A stretch of 64,000 nt of DNA. Origin: Spongiibacter pelagi (GTDB lineage: Bacteria > Pseudomonadota > Gammaproteobacteria > Pseudomonadales > Spongiibacteraceae). The notes under the pieces were generated by a model. It was not told the origin of the DNA, did no database searches, and saw only the letters and a list, made by a program, of their open reading frames with translations. Where the stretch lies: NCBI RefSeq assembly GCF_014705705.1, contig NZ_JACXLD010000002.1, positions 248,001-312,000 of the forward strand, written 5' to 3'. This document shows positions 18,439-27,712 of this stretch, in pieces. Made by a program: the position numbers and the translations under genes. The stretch's first letter is position 1, and the number at the start of each line of letters is the position of its first letter.

Positions 18439-18831
18439 ATGTCCAGCGGGCTTACTAATACTATCGGCAGCAACGTCCATGACTTTAGTGTTTTTTCGCA
18501 AATGCGGAAAAATATTGAAGAGGCTCCCGATCAGGCGGTCAAACAAGTTGCTCAGCAATTCGAATCCCTGTTTGTACAAATGATGCTGAAAAGTATGCGT
18601 GACAGCGTGCAAGAGGGCGGGCTGTTCGACAACAGCAATATGGATACCTATATGCAAATGCATGATCAGCAATTGTCCTTAAGTCTGTCTGAAAAAGGTG
18701 GCATAGGGCTTGCAGATACCATAGTGAAACAGTTGGGAAGTGACAAAAAATTGCCGCTGGATTCCGCTTCAAGCCTAAGCGCTGAGGGAATGGCAGTTCA
18801 AAACCAACTGGTACGAAAAACAGATAGTTAA
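18439..18831 (+). CDS. flgJ: Rod-binding protein FlgJ, single-domain form
   Basis: 130 residues. It matches only the N-terminal rod-binding half of FlgJ (QVAQQFESLFVQMMLKSMRD and DTYMQMHDQQLSLSLSEKGG). The C-terminal glucosaminidase domain of the roughly 310-400-residue FlgJ of enterics and pseudomonads is missing, with no downstream remnant before flgK. Rod-cap function should remain; peptidoglycan opening must come from a separate enzyme. The flgK sigma54 promoter lies inside this gene. Confidence 0.92.
   Translation: MSSGLTNTIGSNVHDFSVFSQMRKNIEEAPDQAVKQVAQQFESLFVQMMLKSMRDSVQEGGLFDNSNMDTYMQMHDQQLSLSLSEKGGIGLADTIVKQLGSDKKLPLDSASSLSAEGMAVQNQLVRKTDS
18699..18714 (+). promoter_or_regulatory. 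sigma54 promoter of flgKL, inside flgJ
   Basis: TGGCATagggcTTGCA with GG-N10-GC spacing lies within the 3' part of flgJ, 170 bp before flgK. The bases also encode conserved FlgJ residues, so chance is possible. The palindrome at 18845 downstream supports it. Confidence 0.6.
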
Positions 18832-18844
18832 TGATTCATGGTCG

Positions 18845-18862
18845 GCGGCAAAAAACTGCCGT
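18845..18862. promoter_or_regulatory. Putative flagellar activator site (flgK)
   Basis: GCGGCA-N6-TGCCGT, a near-perfect 6-bp inverted repeat of the recurrent flagellar palindrome. It lies in the flgJ-flgK gap, downstream of the sigma54 promoter in flgJ. Confidence 0.5.
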
Positions 18863-18883
18863 TAGTAAATAGAGGAAAGCGGA

Positions 18884-20770
18884 ATGGCTGACTTATTGTC
18901 CAACGCATTATCGTCACTGGTGTCGAACCAGCGCGCGTTGGCGACTACCAGTCATAATATTGCCAATGCGGGTACCGAAGGCTACTCGCGGCAAGAAGTC
19001 TCGTTCTCTGCTCAGAACGGCACTAGCATCGGCGGGCTGACTATCGGCTCGGGTGTTAAGGTGTCTGAAATTCGTCGCATGTACGATCAGTTTGCAATTT
19101 CGCAACTGCGTGCGGCAACGGCGGCCAGTAGCCAATTGGAAGTTCAGCACGATTTAGCTACCCAGTTGGACAATAATCTGGCGGACCCTGATCTGGGTTT
19201 AACCGCCTTTTTGTCACAGTTTTATAACTCAATTCAAGACGTGGCCAATGAGCCGGCGTCACTGTCTGCGCGTCAATTATTTTTGGCCGAAGCGCAGACC
19301 TTGGGAAATCGCTTTAACGACGTTTCCGCTCAAATCGACAGCTTAGATGCGGAAATTTCTGAGCGCGTGGATAGCGCCGTTGCAGAAATTAACGATTTAA
19401 CCAGTCAGATAGCTGATATTAATAAGCTGCTCAGCGAGTCCTCTGCGGTTGTGGGTGGGGGCAATAGCGATCTGCTCGATCAACGCGACCAAGCCATTCT
19501 CAAACTGAGCGCATTGGTGAATATCAGCAGTGCCGAGCAGGATGATGGTTCTATTAATATTTTTATCGGCCGTGGCGATGCTTTGGTACTCGGCGGTAAT
19601 TCTACTGAGCTATCTACTATTCGCAGTGCCGAAGACCCTGCGCGCCGGGAAATTGTGCTGGCGAATAATACCGGATTTGATCTGACCGACTCACTAAACG
19701 GCGGCAGCTTGGGTGGCGCTTTGAGTTTTCAGCGCGAAATTATTGACGTCACCCGTAACGAATTGGGACGCATTGCCGTTTCGGTAGCAACGGCGCTGAA
19801 CGATCAGAACAATGCCGGTCTCGATCTTTACGGCCAGCGCGGCCAGGATATTTTCAGTATCGCTGGGCCTCGTGTTTCTCAGCCATCGTCTAATACCGGC
19901 GGTGCAGCCCTGACCGCAACCATTACCGATACCACCGCCTTAACCGCACAGGATATTGAGCTGCGTTTTAATGGCGCCAGTTGGCAAGCCTTTAATCAGC
20001 AATCGGGCGCGCAAATTACTGGTTTTACCGGTAGTGGTACCGTCGCAGATCCCTTTGTGATTGATGGCGTATCTATTTCTGTTAGCGGTGCGGCGAATGC
20101 CGGTGACCGTTTCTATATCAAGCCTACCGTTGATGCTGCAGGCAGCTTCAGTGTGGTGATGACCGATCCCTCACGTATTGCGGCGGCAGCAGCAACCCGC
20201 AGCGAAGCTGTGCTAAGCAATACTGGTAGCGCCAAGATCAGCGAAACTCTGGTGGTTGATCCAAGTAATCCAAATTTAATGGATCCGGTATCGATCAGCT
20301 TTATCGATGCCACTACCTATCAAATTAACGGCGCAGGTAGCTTTGCCTATACCTCCGGCAATCCCATTGTTATCAATGGCAATCAAGTCACCATCAATGG
20401 TATCCCCAATGCCGGCGATAGCTTCAATATTGCGGCCAACACGGGTGCCAATGGCGATAACCGCAATGCGATGGCGATGGCGGCTACTGAAGATCTGAAA
20501 AATCTGGTGGGCGGCACCCAAAGTATCAATGACGCGGTGGGTGCGCTGGTCGGCAAAGTTGCCGTCTATACCCGCAGTACCGAGGTCAATCTTCAAGCTC
20601 AAGAAAACCTGAAGTATCTGGCCTCTGAGCGCCAAGCCTCGGTTTCTGGCGTCAACCTCGACGAAGAGGCGGCCAATCTGATTCGTTATCAGCAGGCCTA
20701 CTCGGCGGCGGCGCAGGCGATTTCCACCGCCAATGATTTGTTCCAATCTCTGATGGGTGCCTTTCGATGA
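18884..20770 (+). CDS. flgK: Hook-filament junction protein FlgK (HAP1)
   Basis: 628 residues. TTSHNIANAGTEGYSRQEV at the N terminus and VNLDEEAANLIRYQQAYSAA at the C terminus are the FlgK/axial signatures. The middle is longer and more variable, as usual. It joins hook to filament, is capped by FlgN in the cytoplasm, and its stop overlaps the flgL start (ATGA). Confidence 0.95.
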   Translation: MADLLSNALSSLVSNQRALATTSHNIANAGTEGYSRQEVSFSAQNGTSIGGLTIGSGVKVSEIRRMYDQFAISQLRAATAASSQLEVQHDLATQLDNNLADPDLGLTAFLSQFYNSIQDVANEPASLSARQLFLAEAQTLGNRFNDVSAQIDSLDAEISERVDSAVAEINDLTSQIADINKLLSESSAVVGGGNSDLLDQRDQAILKLSALVNISSAEQDDGSINIFIGRGDALVLGGNSTELSTIRSAEDPARREIVLANNTGFDLTDSLNGGSLGGALSFQREIIDVTRNELGRIAVSVATALNDQNNAGLDLYGQRGQDIFSIAGPRVSQPSSNTGGAALTATITDTTALTAQDIELRFNGASWQAFNQQSGAQITGFTGSGTVADPFVIDGVSISVSGAANAGDRFYIKPTVDAAGSFSVVMTDPSRIAAAAATRSEAVLSNTGSAKISETLVVDPSNPNLMDPVSISFIDATTYQINGAGSFAYTSGNPIVINGNQVTINGIPNAGDSFNIAANTGANGDNRNAMAMAATEDLKNLVGGTQSINDAVGALVGKVAVYTRSTEVNLQAQENLKYLASERQASVSGVNLDEEAANLIRYQQAYSAAAQAISTANDLFQSLMGAFR

Positions 20771-21957
20771 GAATCGCAAGTAGTCAAATATATGGCGCCA
20801 GTATCCGCAGCATGATGGATCAGCAAAGCCAACTTTCAAAAACCCAGGCGCAATTAGCTACCGGTAACCGCATCCAAAATCCGGCGGATGATCCTATTGG
20901 CGCGGTTCGGGTTCAGGGTTTGGGGCGTTCACTGGAGCGCACCGAACAGTATTCCAGCAATTCTAATATTCTTGACAGTCGCCTAAGACTCGAAGAGGAA
21001 ACTGTTGGCAACAGTATTGAAATTCTACAGCGTGTTCGTGATATGGCTATTCAAGCCAATAATCCGGTACACAGTGAAGAGTCAAAAGGCGCGTTATTGG
21101 TTCAGCTTAAGCAGGAAATTGACAGCCTGCTGGCCTACGCCAACACCCAAGATAATGACGGCCGCTATATTTTCAGTGGCTACCAAAATGCAGCGCCCTT
21201 TAGTTATGACTCCAATGGTATTAACTACAACGGCGATGATGGACAGCGCCAGTTACTAATTGGCCCTGCACGGACTCTGGGTGACAGCGATCCGGGCTCC
21301 AAAGTGTTTATGGGTATTCTCGATGGCAATGGTCGTTTTGCTACCGAACCAGATGCTGCCAATACCGGTGATGCCTATATCGCTCTTGGCGAAGTTGTAG
21401 ACAACGCGGCCTTTACCGGCGGTGATTTCAGCATCGAATTTATCGACAGTGAAAACTATCGATTGCTGGATGCCGGTGGCGCTGTGGTTGAAACCGGCGT
21501 CTATAAAGCGGGCAGCGAATTTACCGTGGCTGGCATGTCAGTGAGCATCTCTGGTACTCCTGCGGCGGGTGATCAATTCCACTTGCGCGCAGCACAGGCC
21601 ACCGATGTATTCAGCATTTTGGATAATCTCGCCGATGCCTTTGAGATTGCTATCGATCAGCCCTCGGCGCGGGGTCAGCGCACCAGTGCGATAAATAATT
21701 CGATCAGCAATATCGATCAGGCGATTGATCACTTGATTAATACTCAGTCAAAAGTCGGTGCCCGCATGGTCGCTCTGGAAACCCAGACCGATATTAATGC
21801 CGGTGCCAATATCCGAATTCAGGAAAACCTCAGTGAAATTAAAGATCTTGATTACGCCGAGGCGATCTCTCGATTTAACCAGCAGATGGCAGGCCTTGAG
21901 GCAGCGCAATCCGTATTCGGAAAGCTGCAGAACCTGTCCCTCTTTAACTATTTATAG
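20767..21957 (+). CDS. flgL: Hook-filament junction protein FlgL (HAP3)
   Basis: 396 residues; ATG overlaps the flgK stop by 4 bases. The flagellin-like N terminus (KTQAQLATGNRIQNPADDPIG) and C-terminal LDYAEAISRFNQQMAGLEAAQ are FlgL features. It forms the second junction zone on which the flagellin filament is built. Confidence 0.95.
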   Translation: MRIASSQIYGASIRSMMDQQSQLSKTQAQLATGNRIQNPADDPIGAVRVQGLGRSLERTEQYSSNSNILDSRLRLEEETVGNSIEILQRVRDMAIQANNPVHSEESKGALLVQLKQEIDSLLAYANTQDNDGRYIFSGYQNAAPFSYDSNGINYNGDDGQRQLLIGPARTLGDSDPGSKVFMGILDGNGRFATEPDAANTGDAYIALGEVVDNAAFTGGDFSIEFIDSENYRLLDAGGAVVETGVYKAGSEFTVAGMSVSISGTPAAGDQFHLRAAQATDVFSILDNLADAFEIAIDQPSARGQRTSAINNSISNIDQAIDHLINTQSKVGARMVALETQTDINAGANIRIQENLSEIKDLDYAEAISRFNQQMAGLEAAQSVFGKLQNLSLFNYL

Positions 21958-22037
21958 CGGAGGGACGATGAGCGAATTGCGAAGTTGCAGGAGGGCGGAG
22001 TGAATAGTGTATGAGTTTCAGCCCGAGTAAGAATTTA

Positions 22038-22045
22038 GCCGATGT
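22038..22045 (+). promoter_or_regulatory. Possible sigma28 -10 box of the first flagellin
   Basis: GCCGATGT is identical to the -10 box of the second flagellin, but the base stretch 11 upstream (CAGCCCGA) is not a good -35. It is listed because no other promoter is visible in this 133-bp gap. Confidence 0.35.
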
Positions 22046-22090
22046 AGCGGTTTACGAAATAGAGTTTAAAAAGTTTTTAGGAGAGTCATT

Positions 22091-23599
22091 ATGACACTTA
22101 GCATCAATACCAATATTGCTTCACTGAATGCACAACGTAACCTTCAGCGCTCACAAGATACACTGAGCACCTCACTGCAGCGCCTGTCTACTGGTCTGCG
22201 TATTAATAGCGCCAAGGACGATGCGGCGGGTCTGGCGATTTCTACCCGCTTCACTACCCAGATCAATGGTTTGGGCCAAGCGGTGCGCAACGCTAACGAC
22301 GGTATTTCTCTGGCGCAAACCGGTGAGGCCGCGCTGGAAGAAATTACTAATAACCTGCAACGCATTCGTGAACTGGCAGTACAGTCGGCTAACGCCACCA
22401 ACTCCAGCTCTGACCGTGCAGCGCTAGATTCAGAAGTGCAGCAGCGTATTGCGGAGATTAACCGTATCGGTTCGCAAACCTCGTTTAATGGTCAAAAACT
22501 GCTGGACGGCAGTTTTGGTACGGCGGCTTTCCAAGTGGGTGCCAATGTTGGTGAAACCATTGATGTGAACCTGAACACCGGAGTGAAATCTTCTCAGATT
22601 GGTCAGATTTCTTCTGGCAGCACTGACGCTCAACTCGCTGGTATTGATACTTCTGCGGCGCTGACAGATGGCGGCACTCTGATTGCGATTGGTAATTCCG
22701 ATCCAGTGGCGATTCCTGCCAGTGCAGATTTCTCAAGCAGTGGTCCCGGTCGCGATGCCAATAGCGCCTACTCAAAAGTAGAAGCGATTAATGCGGCCGG
22801 TATCACTGGGCTGACAGCATCTGCGCATACCTCGGTGGATCTTGCGTTTACTCCCATTACGGCAGTAGGTTCGGATGCCGGCTATGAGCTGAATATCAAT
22901 GGCGTAAATGTATTCGACGGTAGTATTCCTACTGGCGATATCACTGGTGGTGATGTGGCTGCGGCCATTAATTTGCATGCCGATGATACGGGTGTCCGCG
23001 CCAGCTTTACTGGTGGTGTGCTGACTCTGGAAGCGGCGGACGGCCGCAATATTGAAATCAACCAGGACACCACTGGCAATACTACCCCGCAAGGTATTAC
23101 CGATGCGGCGGTGATTGCTAATGACGGCGCTTCCGATAGCTATGCCGCCGTGGGTGATACCACCAGTGTGATCGGTGGTAATATCACCTTGTCTGCGGCA
23201 GAGGGTATTGAAATCACCGGTGAGACTGCGCGCTTGGGCTTTAACGCGGCAGACGCAACATTTAATATCGCGGTGGATAGCACCACATTGGATTCAGTGT
23301 CGGTGACCTCAGTTGATGCCTCTAATGACGCGATTATGCGTATCGATTCTGCTCTGACCCAAGTTAGCGATTTGCGCAGTACCTTTGGTGCGGTACAAAA
23401 CCGCTTTGAATCGACGATTAATAACCTGCAAAGCATCTCGGAAAACCTGACTGCCTCTCGTGGTCGTATTCTGGATGCAGACTTTGCGGCGGAAACTGCC
23501 AACCTGACTAAGGCGCAGATTCTGCAGCAAGCGGGTACTTCAGTCTTGGCGCAGGCCAACCAGGTGCCTCAAGCAGCGCTGAGCCTACTGCAGGGCTAA
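22091..23599 (+). CDS. fliC: Flagellin 1
   Basis: 502 residues, GGAGAG upstream. The D0/D1 N-terminal helix (SINTNIASLNAQRNLQRSQ) and C-terminal domain (GAVQNRFESTINNLQ, SVLAQANQVPQAALSLL) are canonical. The centre (about residues 170-400) carries a flagellin hook-IN type segment (NINGVNVFDG). It is the filament subunit, exported without a signal peptide with FliS as likely chaperone. The ends are nearly identical to those of flagellin 2. Confidence 0.95.
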   Translation: MTLSINTNIASLNAQRNLQRSQDTLSTSLQRLSTGLRINSAKDDAAGLAISTRFTTQINGLGQAVRNANDGISLAQTGEAALEEITNNLQRIRELAVQSANATNSSSDRAALDSEVQQRIAEINRIGSQTSFNGQKLLDGSFGTAAFQVGANVGETIDVNLNTGVKSSQIGQISSGSTDAQLAGIDTSAALTDGGTLIAIGNSDPVAIPASADFSSSGPGRDANSAYSKVEAINAAGITGLTASAHTSVDLAFTPITAVGSDAGYELNINGVNVFDGSIPTGDITGGDVAAAINLHADDTGVRASFTGGVLTLEAADGRNIEINQDTTGNTTPQGITDAAVIANDGASDSYAAVGDTTSVIGGNITLSAAEGIEITGETARLGFNAADATFNIAVDSTTLDSVSVTSVDASNDAIMRIDSALTQVSDLRSTFGAVQNRFESTINNLQSISENLTASRGRILDADFAAETANLTKAQILQQAGTSVLAQANQVPQAALSLLQG

Positions 23600-23646
23600 T
23601 CGACAATTATTCCCCTGATGGCTACTTTGCCGTAGCCAATAATATA

Positions 23647-23670
23647 AACCGCGCTTCGGCGCGGTTTTTT
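23647..23670 (+). terminator. Rho-independent terminator of flagellin 1
   Basis: AACCGCGC, UUCG-type tetraloop, GCGCGGTT followed by six T: a very stable intrinsic terminator. Confidence 0.92.
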
Positions 23671-23827
23671 GTTTTGGAATAGGCGGCTTTATATAGCGCC
23701 CATGTCTTTAACTAAAGATTTTGAAATTACCGCCGATCAGGGGATAAGGAGTAAAAACCTGCCAAATTTCTTCTTAAACGCCCCAAAAATACGTAAGCCT
23801 CACGCAAAAATAGGTGTTTCTACGGAA

Positions 23828-23854
23828 TAAAGAACTGCCAGCAAAGGCCGATGT
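23828..23854 (+). promoter_or_regulatory. sigma28 promoter of flagellin 2
   Basis: TAAAGAAC, an 11-base spacer, GCCGATGT: strong FliA-type match, 85 bp before the start codon. Confidence 0.88.
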
Positions 23855-23938
23855 ATAGGGTGAAAGCAAAGACCACAACGGTTAGCGCTAGATGAAAAGA
23901 CGATAGTCTTTTATACGTTCCGTGTAAGGAGAGTCATT

Positions 23939-25402
23939 ATGGCACTTAGCATCAATACCAACATCGCGTCCTTAAACGCTCAGCGCAACCTGCAGCGTTC
24001 ACAGGATACCCTGAGTACCTCACTGCAACGTCTGTCTACTGGTCTGCGTATTAACAGTGCCAAAGACGATGCGGCTGGTCTGGCCATTTCTACCCGCTTC
24101 ACCACTCAGATCAACGGTCTGAACCAAGCGGTGCGTAACGCCAACGACGGTATCTCTCTGGCCCAGACTGGTGAGTCTGCACTGGACGAGATGACCAACA
24201 ACATGCAGCGTATCCGCGAACTGGCTATCCAGTCTGCTAACGCGACTAACTCTGCATCTGACCGCGCCGCACTGGATTCTGAAGTGCAACAGCGTCTGGC
24301 TGAGATCGATCGTATCGCCAGCCAAACTTCATTCAATGGCCGTAAAGTTCTAGACGGTTCCTTCGGTAGCGCCGCTTTCCAAATCGGTGCCAATGTGGGT
24401 GAAACCATCGGTCTGGATCTGCAAACCAGCATGCGCCTTGATTCAATGGGTTCTATCTCTGCAGCCACTTCAGCTGATCTGACTTCAGCAATGGCGGGTA
24501 CTGCTGCGACTAGTGCAACTGCAGTTTTTGATGCGAGTGCTGCAGGTCTCTTGTCTAACTTCGGTACCAATGAGGTTTCATTTGATGTCGACGGAATCAC
24601 AGTAACCCTGACTGCCGATTACACTGGTGATGCAGCTCAGTTGGCGGCAGATATAGGTTCGACAATTGGTGGTGGTTACTCAGTAGCGGCAGATGGTAAC
24701 AACATAACCATCACTAATTTAACTACTGGATCAGGTAACGCTATCGTTGTTGATGCTTATGACAATGACCCTAATAATGATGGAGCAAGTGCAGTTGCGG
24801 ACTTCACCGGTAGCGTAGTAAGCACTGATGGTGCTGACGCAGTTGCTGCTGGCGTAACCCTAAGCGATCTGACTATCGCGATTGGTGACGGTGATGCAGT
24901 ATCAGTAGCGGCTGGCAGCTACACCTCTACCGATGATCTGGTAGCGGCAATCAACACCGCGCTGGGTAGCGATGCAACTGCGGAAGTGAATGACGACGGC
25001 ACCTTCACTATCAATGCGGGCTCTGAAAGCATCACCTTCGGTGGTACTGATGCGGCCACTCTGGGCCTGAGCGATGCGACAGCCTCTGGTAACCTGAGCG
25101 CAGCCAACGTCACCACTGTGGATGCCTCTAACGAGATGATCCGCCGTATTGACTCTGCACTGAGCTCAGTAAGTGATCTGCGCAGCACCTTCGGTGCGGT
25201 ACAGAACCGCTTTGAGTCAACCATTACCAACCTGCAGACTATCTCTGAGAACCTGTCAGCGTCACGCGGCCGGATTCTGGATGCGGACTTCGCTTCAGAA
25301 ACTGCCAACCTGACCAAGGCGCAGATTCTGCAACAGGCTGGTACTTCGGTTCTGGCTCAAGCCAACTCTCTGCCACAAGCTGCACTGAGCTTGCTTGGCT
25401 AA
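23939..25402 (+). CDS. fliC: Flagellin 2
   Basis: 487 residues. The first roughly 60 residues match flagellin 1 almost exactly (only residue 2 differs clearly), and the C-terminal domain is also close, but the centre (about residues 165-390) is unrelated in detail and rich in Ala, Asp and Thr. It has its own sigma28 promoter and terminator, so the two filament proteins can be expressed separately. Confidence 0.95.
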   Translation: MALSINTNIASLNAQRNLQRSQDTLSTSLQRLSTGLRINSAKDDAAGLAISTRFTTQINGLNQAVRNANDGISLAQTGESALDEMTNNMQRIRELAIQSANATNSASDRAALDSEVQQRLAEIDRIASQTSFNGRKVLDGSFGSAAFQIGANVGETIGLDLQTSMRLDSMGSISAATSADLTSAMAGTAATSATAVFDASAAGLLSNFGTNEVSFDVDGITVTLTADYTGDAAQLAADIGSTIGGGYSVAADGNNITITNLTTGSGNAIVVDAYDNDPNNDGASAVADFTGSVVSTDGADAVAAGVTLSDLTIAIGDGDAVSVAAGSYTSTDDLVAAINTALGSDATAEVNDDGTFTINAGSESITFGGTDAATLGLSDATASGNLSAANVTTVDASNEMIRRIDSALSSVSDLRSTFGAVQNRFESTITNLQTISENLSASRGRILDADFASETANLTKAQILQQAGTSVLAQANSLPQAALSLLG

Positions 25403-25406
25403 GCCT

Positions 25407-25440
25407 AAACCCCGCGCTGCGTAAGTGGCGCGGGGTTTTT
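25407..25440 (+). terminator. Rho-independent terminator of flagellin 2
   Basis: AAACCCCGCGC (25407-25417), 10-nt loop, GCGCGGGGTTT (25428-25438), then further T: 11-bp stem. Confidence 0.92.
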
Positions 25441-25528
25441 GACTCCGATGAGAAACGATAATGATTTGGAAGCGAGGGGCCTGGAGGCTCTTTTGGCGTT
25501 TCCGAATTTTATGATGTGGAGGTAAACG

Positions 25529-25978
25529 ATGAACGTTCGCATCGACAATACCCAAGTGGGCAGTATGGGAAGACTCTCCAAAGCAGAGGAGATGAACCCG
25601 GCCAATAGTTCGACTTTCAGTGTGGAAAAAGACTTGAAGTTATCGTCTGAAAATCGCGTCCACGCCAGTCAGCCGTCCGCGCCCTCTGTTGAAACGCGCC
25701 AGCAAGTGGATGAGATGGCCAGGGCGATTATTCGAGTTTTGGATGGCGAAACCGACGATCTGGAATCCAGTAGCACCATTTCAAAACTTAATGAGCTAAT
25801 GCGCGACCGTGAGCGCGATCTGGAGTTTTTGATCGATGACTCTACCGGTAAGAATGTGCTTAAAGTTTTGCATGCTCAAAGTCAGGAAGTGATTCGCCAG
25901 TTTCCCTCTGAAGAAGTCTTGCGGGTAGCTGAGTTTATCGTTACCGGAAAAACCGGCCTGTTAAACGACCACGCTTGA
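25529..25978 (+). CDS. flaG: FlaG family protein
   Basis: 149 residues, GGAGG upstream. The C-terminal half (LNELMRDRERDLEFLIDDSTG, NVLKVLHAQSQEVIRQFPSEE) is the FlaG domain; the N-terminal 60 residues look disordered. FlaG proteins sit between flagellin and fliD and influence filament length. No clear promoter was found in the 88 bp after the flagellin 2 terminator. Confidence 0.88.
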   Translation: MNVRIDNTQVGSMGRLSKAEEMNPANSSTFSVEKDLKLSSENRVHASQPSAPSVETRQQVDEMARAIIRVLDGETDDLESSSTISKLNELMRDRERDLEFLIDDSTGKNVLKVLHAQSQEVIRQFPSEEVLRVAEFIVTGKTGLLNDHA

Positions 25979-26002
25979 TTTGTCTTTACTTCATAGTTGG
26001 CT

Positions 26003-26018
26003 TGGTACGGTAACTGCA
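26003..26018 (+). promoter_or_regulatory. sigma54 promoter of fliD
   Basis: TGGTACggtaaCTGCA keeps the essential GG-N10-GC spacing but deviates at two consensus bases. It lies 208 bp before fliD. Paired palindromes 56 bp downstream support it. Confidence 0.55.
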
Positions 26019-26073
26019 TTCATTTAGATAAATGGTCGGAAAAGGGCTGAAATGCCGAAATAAGTCAGTCAAA

Positions 26074-26113
26074 GCGACAATTTTTTGCCGTTATTGCGGC
26101 AGATTTTGTTGGC
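26074..26113. promoter_or_regulatory. Tandem palindromes, putative enhancer of fliD
   Basis: GCGACA-N6-TGCCGT at 26074-26091 and a weaker GCGGCA-N6-GTTGGC at 26096-26113. The starts are 22 bp apart, the same phasing as the flgB pair. Confidence 0.5.
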
Positions 26114-26225
26114 TGGCATCGGAAATCCCTGATGGTTTGGCGCGCTCACACAGGAAACAATAGTGGTATACCGGTCTGATCTCGCAATTTGATTGCGATA
26201 CTGAACGTAGGAAAGAGACAGAATT

Positions 26226-27617
26226 ATGTCAGGTTTAACAGCAACAGGAATTGGCTCGGGTATCGATATTTCCAGCTTGGTTAATCAGCTGGTTGAGGCC
26301 GAGCGCAGCCCCCAGGAAAATCGCCTGAATCTTCGCGAGGCCAAGGCCCAGTCGCGCCTGTCTGCCTTTGGTTCGCTTAAATCATCGCTGGACAGTTTTC
26401 AAAGCAGCTTGGAAAAGCTCAAAAGTACTGAGACGTTTCAAAAACGCAGCAGCCTGATTAGCGACAAAGACGTTTTCACTGTAACCACTGATGCCAATGC
26501 CGCGCCGGGCAAATACGCGGTGCAAGTAGAGCAATTGGCAACCCAGCATAAATTAGCCTCCGCCGCATTTACTGATGCCGACACCAGTGTGGGTACAGGC
26601 GATTTGACCTTTACCGTGGATGGCGAGTCTTTCACCATCAGTGTGGAAGAGGGCAGTGATTCATTGACGGCAATCCGTGATGCGGTCAATAACGCCGAAG
26701 ACAACACCGGGGTATCTGCCAGCATCGTCAATGATGAAAATGGCGCACACCTTGTGTTTACCGCAAAAGATAGCGGCACGGCGAATGCCATTAGCATTTC
26801 TACAAGCACCGATATTAATGACACCGGCAATTTGGCCAGCCTTGCCTATGACGGTGTTAATCCCTCGGATATGACCGAGAAGGTTGAGGCTAAAGACACC
26901 ATTGTGATTGTCGATGGCTTTACCCAGACCAGCCCTAACCTAAGCCTGGAAGGTATGATTGAAGGGGTTAGCTTCAGCATTAAAGAGGCCCGCCCCGGTG
27001 AGACCATCGATCTTGAAGTAAAGCTCGACAGCGCTTCAGTCACCAAAGCGGTGAAAGACTTTGTGTCGACCTATAACAGCTTGATGACCACCCTTAATAA
27101 CCTAACCTCCTACGACCCCGAAACCGGTGCGGCCGGTGTATTGCAGGGGGACTTTACCACGCGCAGTATTGCCAGCCGCTTGCGGCAGGAAATTGGCGGC
27201 GTGGTTAAGGATTTGAATCCGGAACTGGATTCACTTGCGGAAATAGGGATTACCACCGGCGATGGTGGCCTGCTCGAACTGGACAGTGACCGCTTGAGCA
27301 AGGTGATGGACACTAACTTTAACGCGATTGCTGATCTGTTTGGCGGCGACAATGGCTTTGCCACAAAAATCAGTACCGCGGTTGACAGTTTTGCAAAAAC
27401 GGGCGGAATTCTCGATAACCGCACCGACGGTTTGGAAGCCGCGATTAGTCGAATTGGCACCCAGCGTGAAGCGCTGGACAGACGAATGCTGGCTGTAGAA
27501 GCGCGTTATGCCGCACAGTTTAATGCCATGGATTCGCTGATTAGTTCACTGACTACCACCGGTGATTTTCTGACTCAGCAGTTGTCGAATCTGCCGGGAA
27601 TGACTAAGAAAAGTTAA
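26226..27617 (+). CDS. fliD: Flagellar filament cap FliD (HAP2)
   Basis: 463 residues. N-terminal GIGSGIDISSLVNQLVEAER and the C-terminal segment ending DSLISSLTTTGDFLTQQL are FliD signatures. A FliD/hook-IN domain lies around residues 120-200. It forms the pentameric or hexameric cap guiding flagellin folding at the filament tip. Confidence 0.95.
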   Translation: MSGLTATGIGSGIDISSLVNQLVEAERSPQENRLNLREAKAQSRLSAFGSLKSSLDSFQSSLEKLKSTETFQKRSSLISDKDVFTVTTDANAAPGKYAVQVEQLATQHKLASAAFTDADTSVGTGDLTFTVDGESFTISVEEGSDSLTAIRDAVNNAEDNTGVSASIVNDENGAHLVFTAKDSGTANAISISTSTDINDTGNLASLAYDGVNPSDMTEKVEAKDTIVIVDGFTQTSPNLSLEGMIEGVSFSIKEARPGETIDLEVKLDSASVTKAVKDFVSTYNSLMTTLNNLTSYDPETGAAGVLQGDFTTRSIASRLRQEIGGVVKDLNPELDSLAEIGITTGDGGLLELDSDRLSKVMDTNFNAIADLFGGDNGFATKISTAVDSFAKTGGILDNRTDGLEAAISRIGTQREALDRRMLAVEARYAAQFNAMDSLISSLTTTGDFLTQQLSNLPGMTKKS

Positions 27618-27651
27618 GCGGTTTTAAGGGTTATTACCTAGAAAAAAGCCA

Positions 27652-27678
27652 TCAAGGAAGCCGTAGAAATGCCGTTAT
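27652..27678 (+). promoter_or_regulatory. sigma28 promoter of fliS
   Basis: TCAAGGAA, an 11-base spacer, GCCGTTAT: good match to the pseudomonad FliA pattern, 35 bp before the fliS start. Confidence 0.7.
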
Positions 27679-27712
27679 ATAGACTAAGAACAGCGGCCTA
27701 TGAGGAACAACA

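Larger units (their letters stand above)
23600..23938. other. Inter-flagellin region
   Basis: This 339-bp gap contains the terminator of flagellin 1 (23647-23670), about 150 bp with no recognised signal, then the sigma28 promoter of flagellin 2 and a 5' untranslated stretch of about 75 bases ending in GGAGAG. No gene is supported. Confidence 0.7.

Noticed and set aside
18858-18865. GCCGTTAG before flgK as a sigma28 -10 box
   Set aside because: No -35 element at 11 bases upstream, and it is the right arm of the palindrome at 18845.
26069-26094. sigma28-like promoter before fliD (TCAAAG ... GCCGTTAT)
   Set aside because: Spacer is 10 bases rather than 11, and the -10-like bases are part of the recurrent palindrome; the sigma54 element at 26003 explains the region better.
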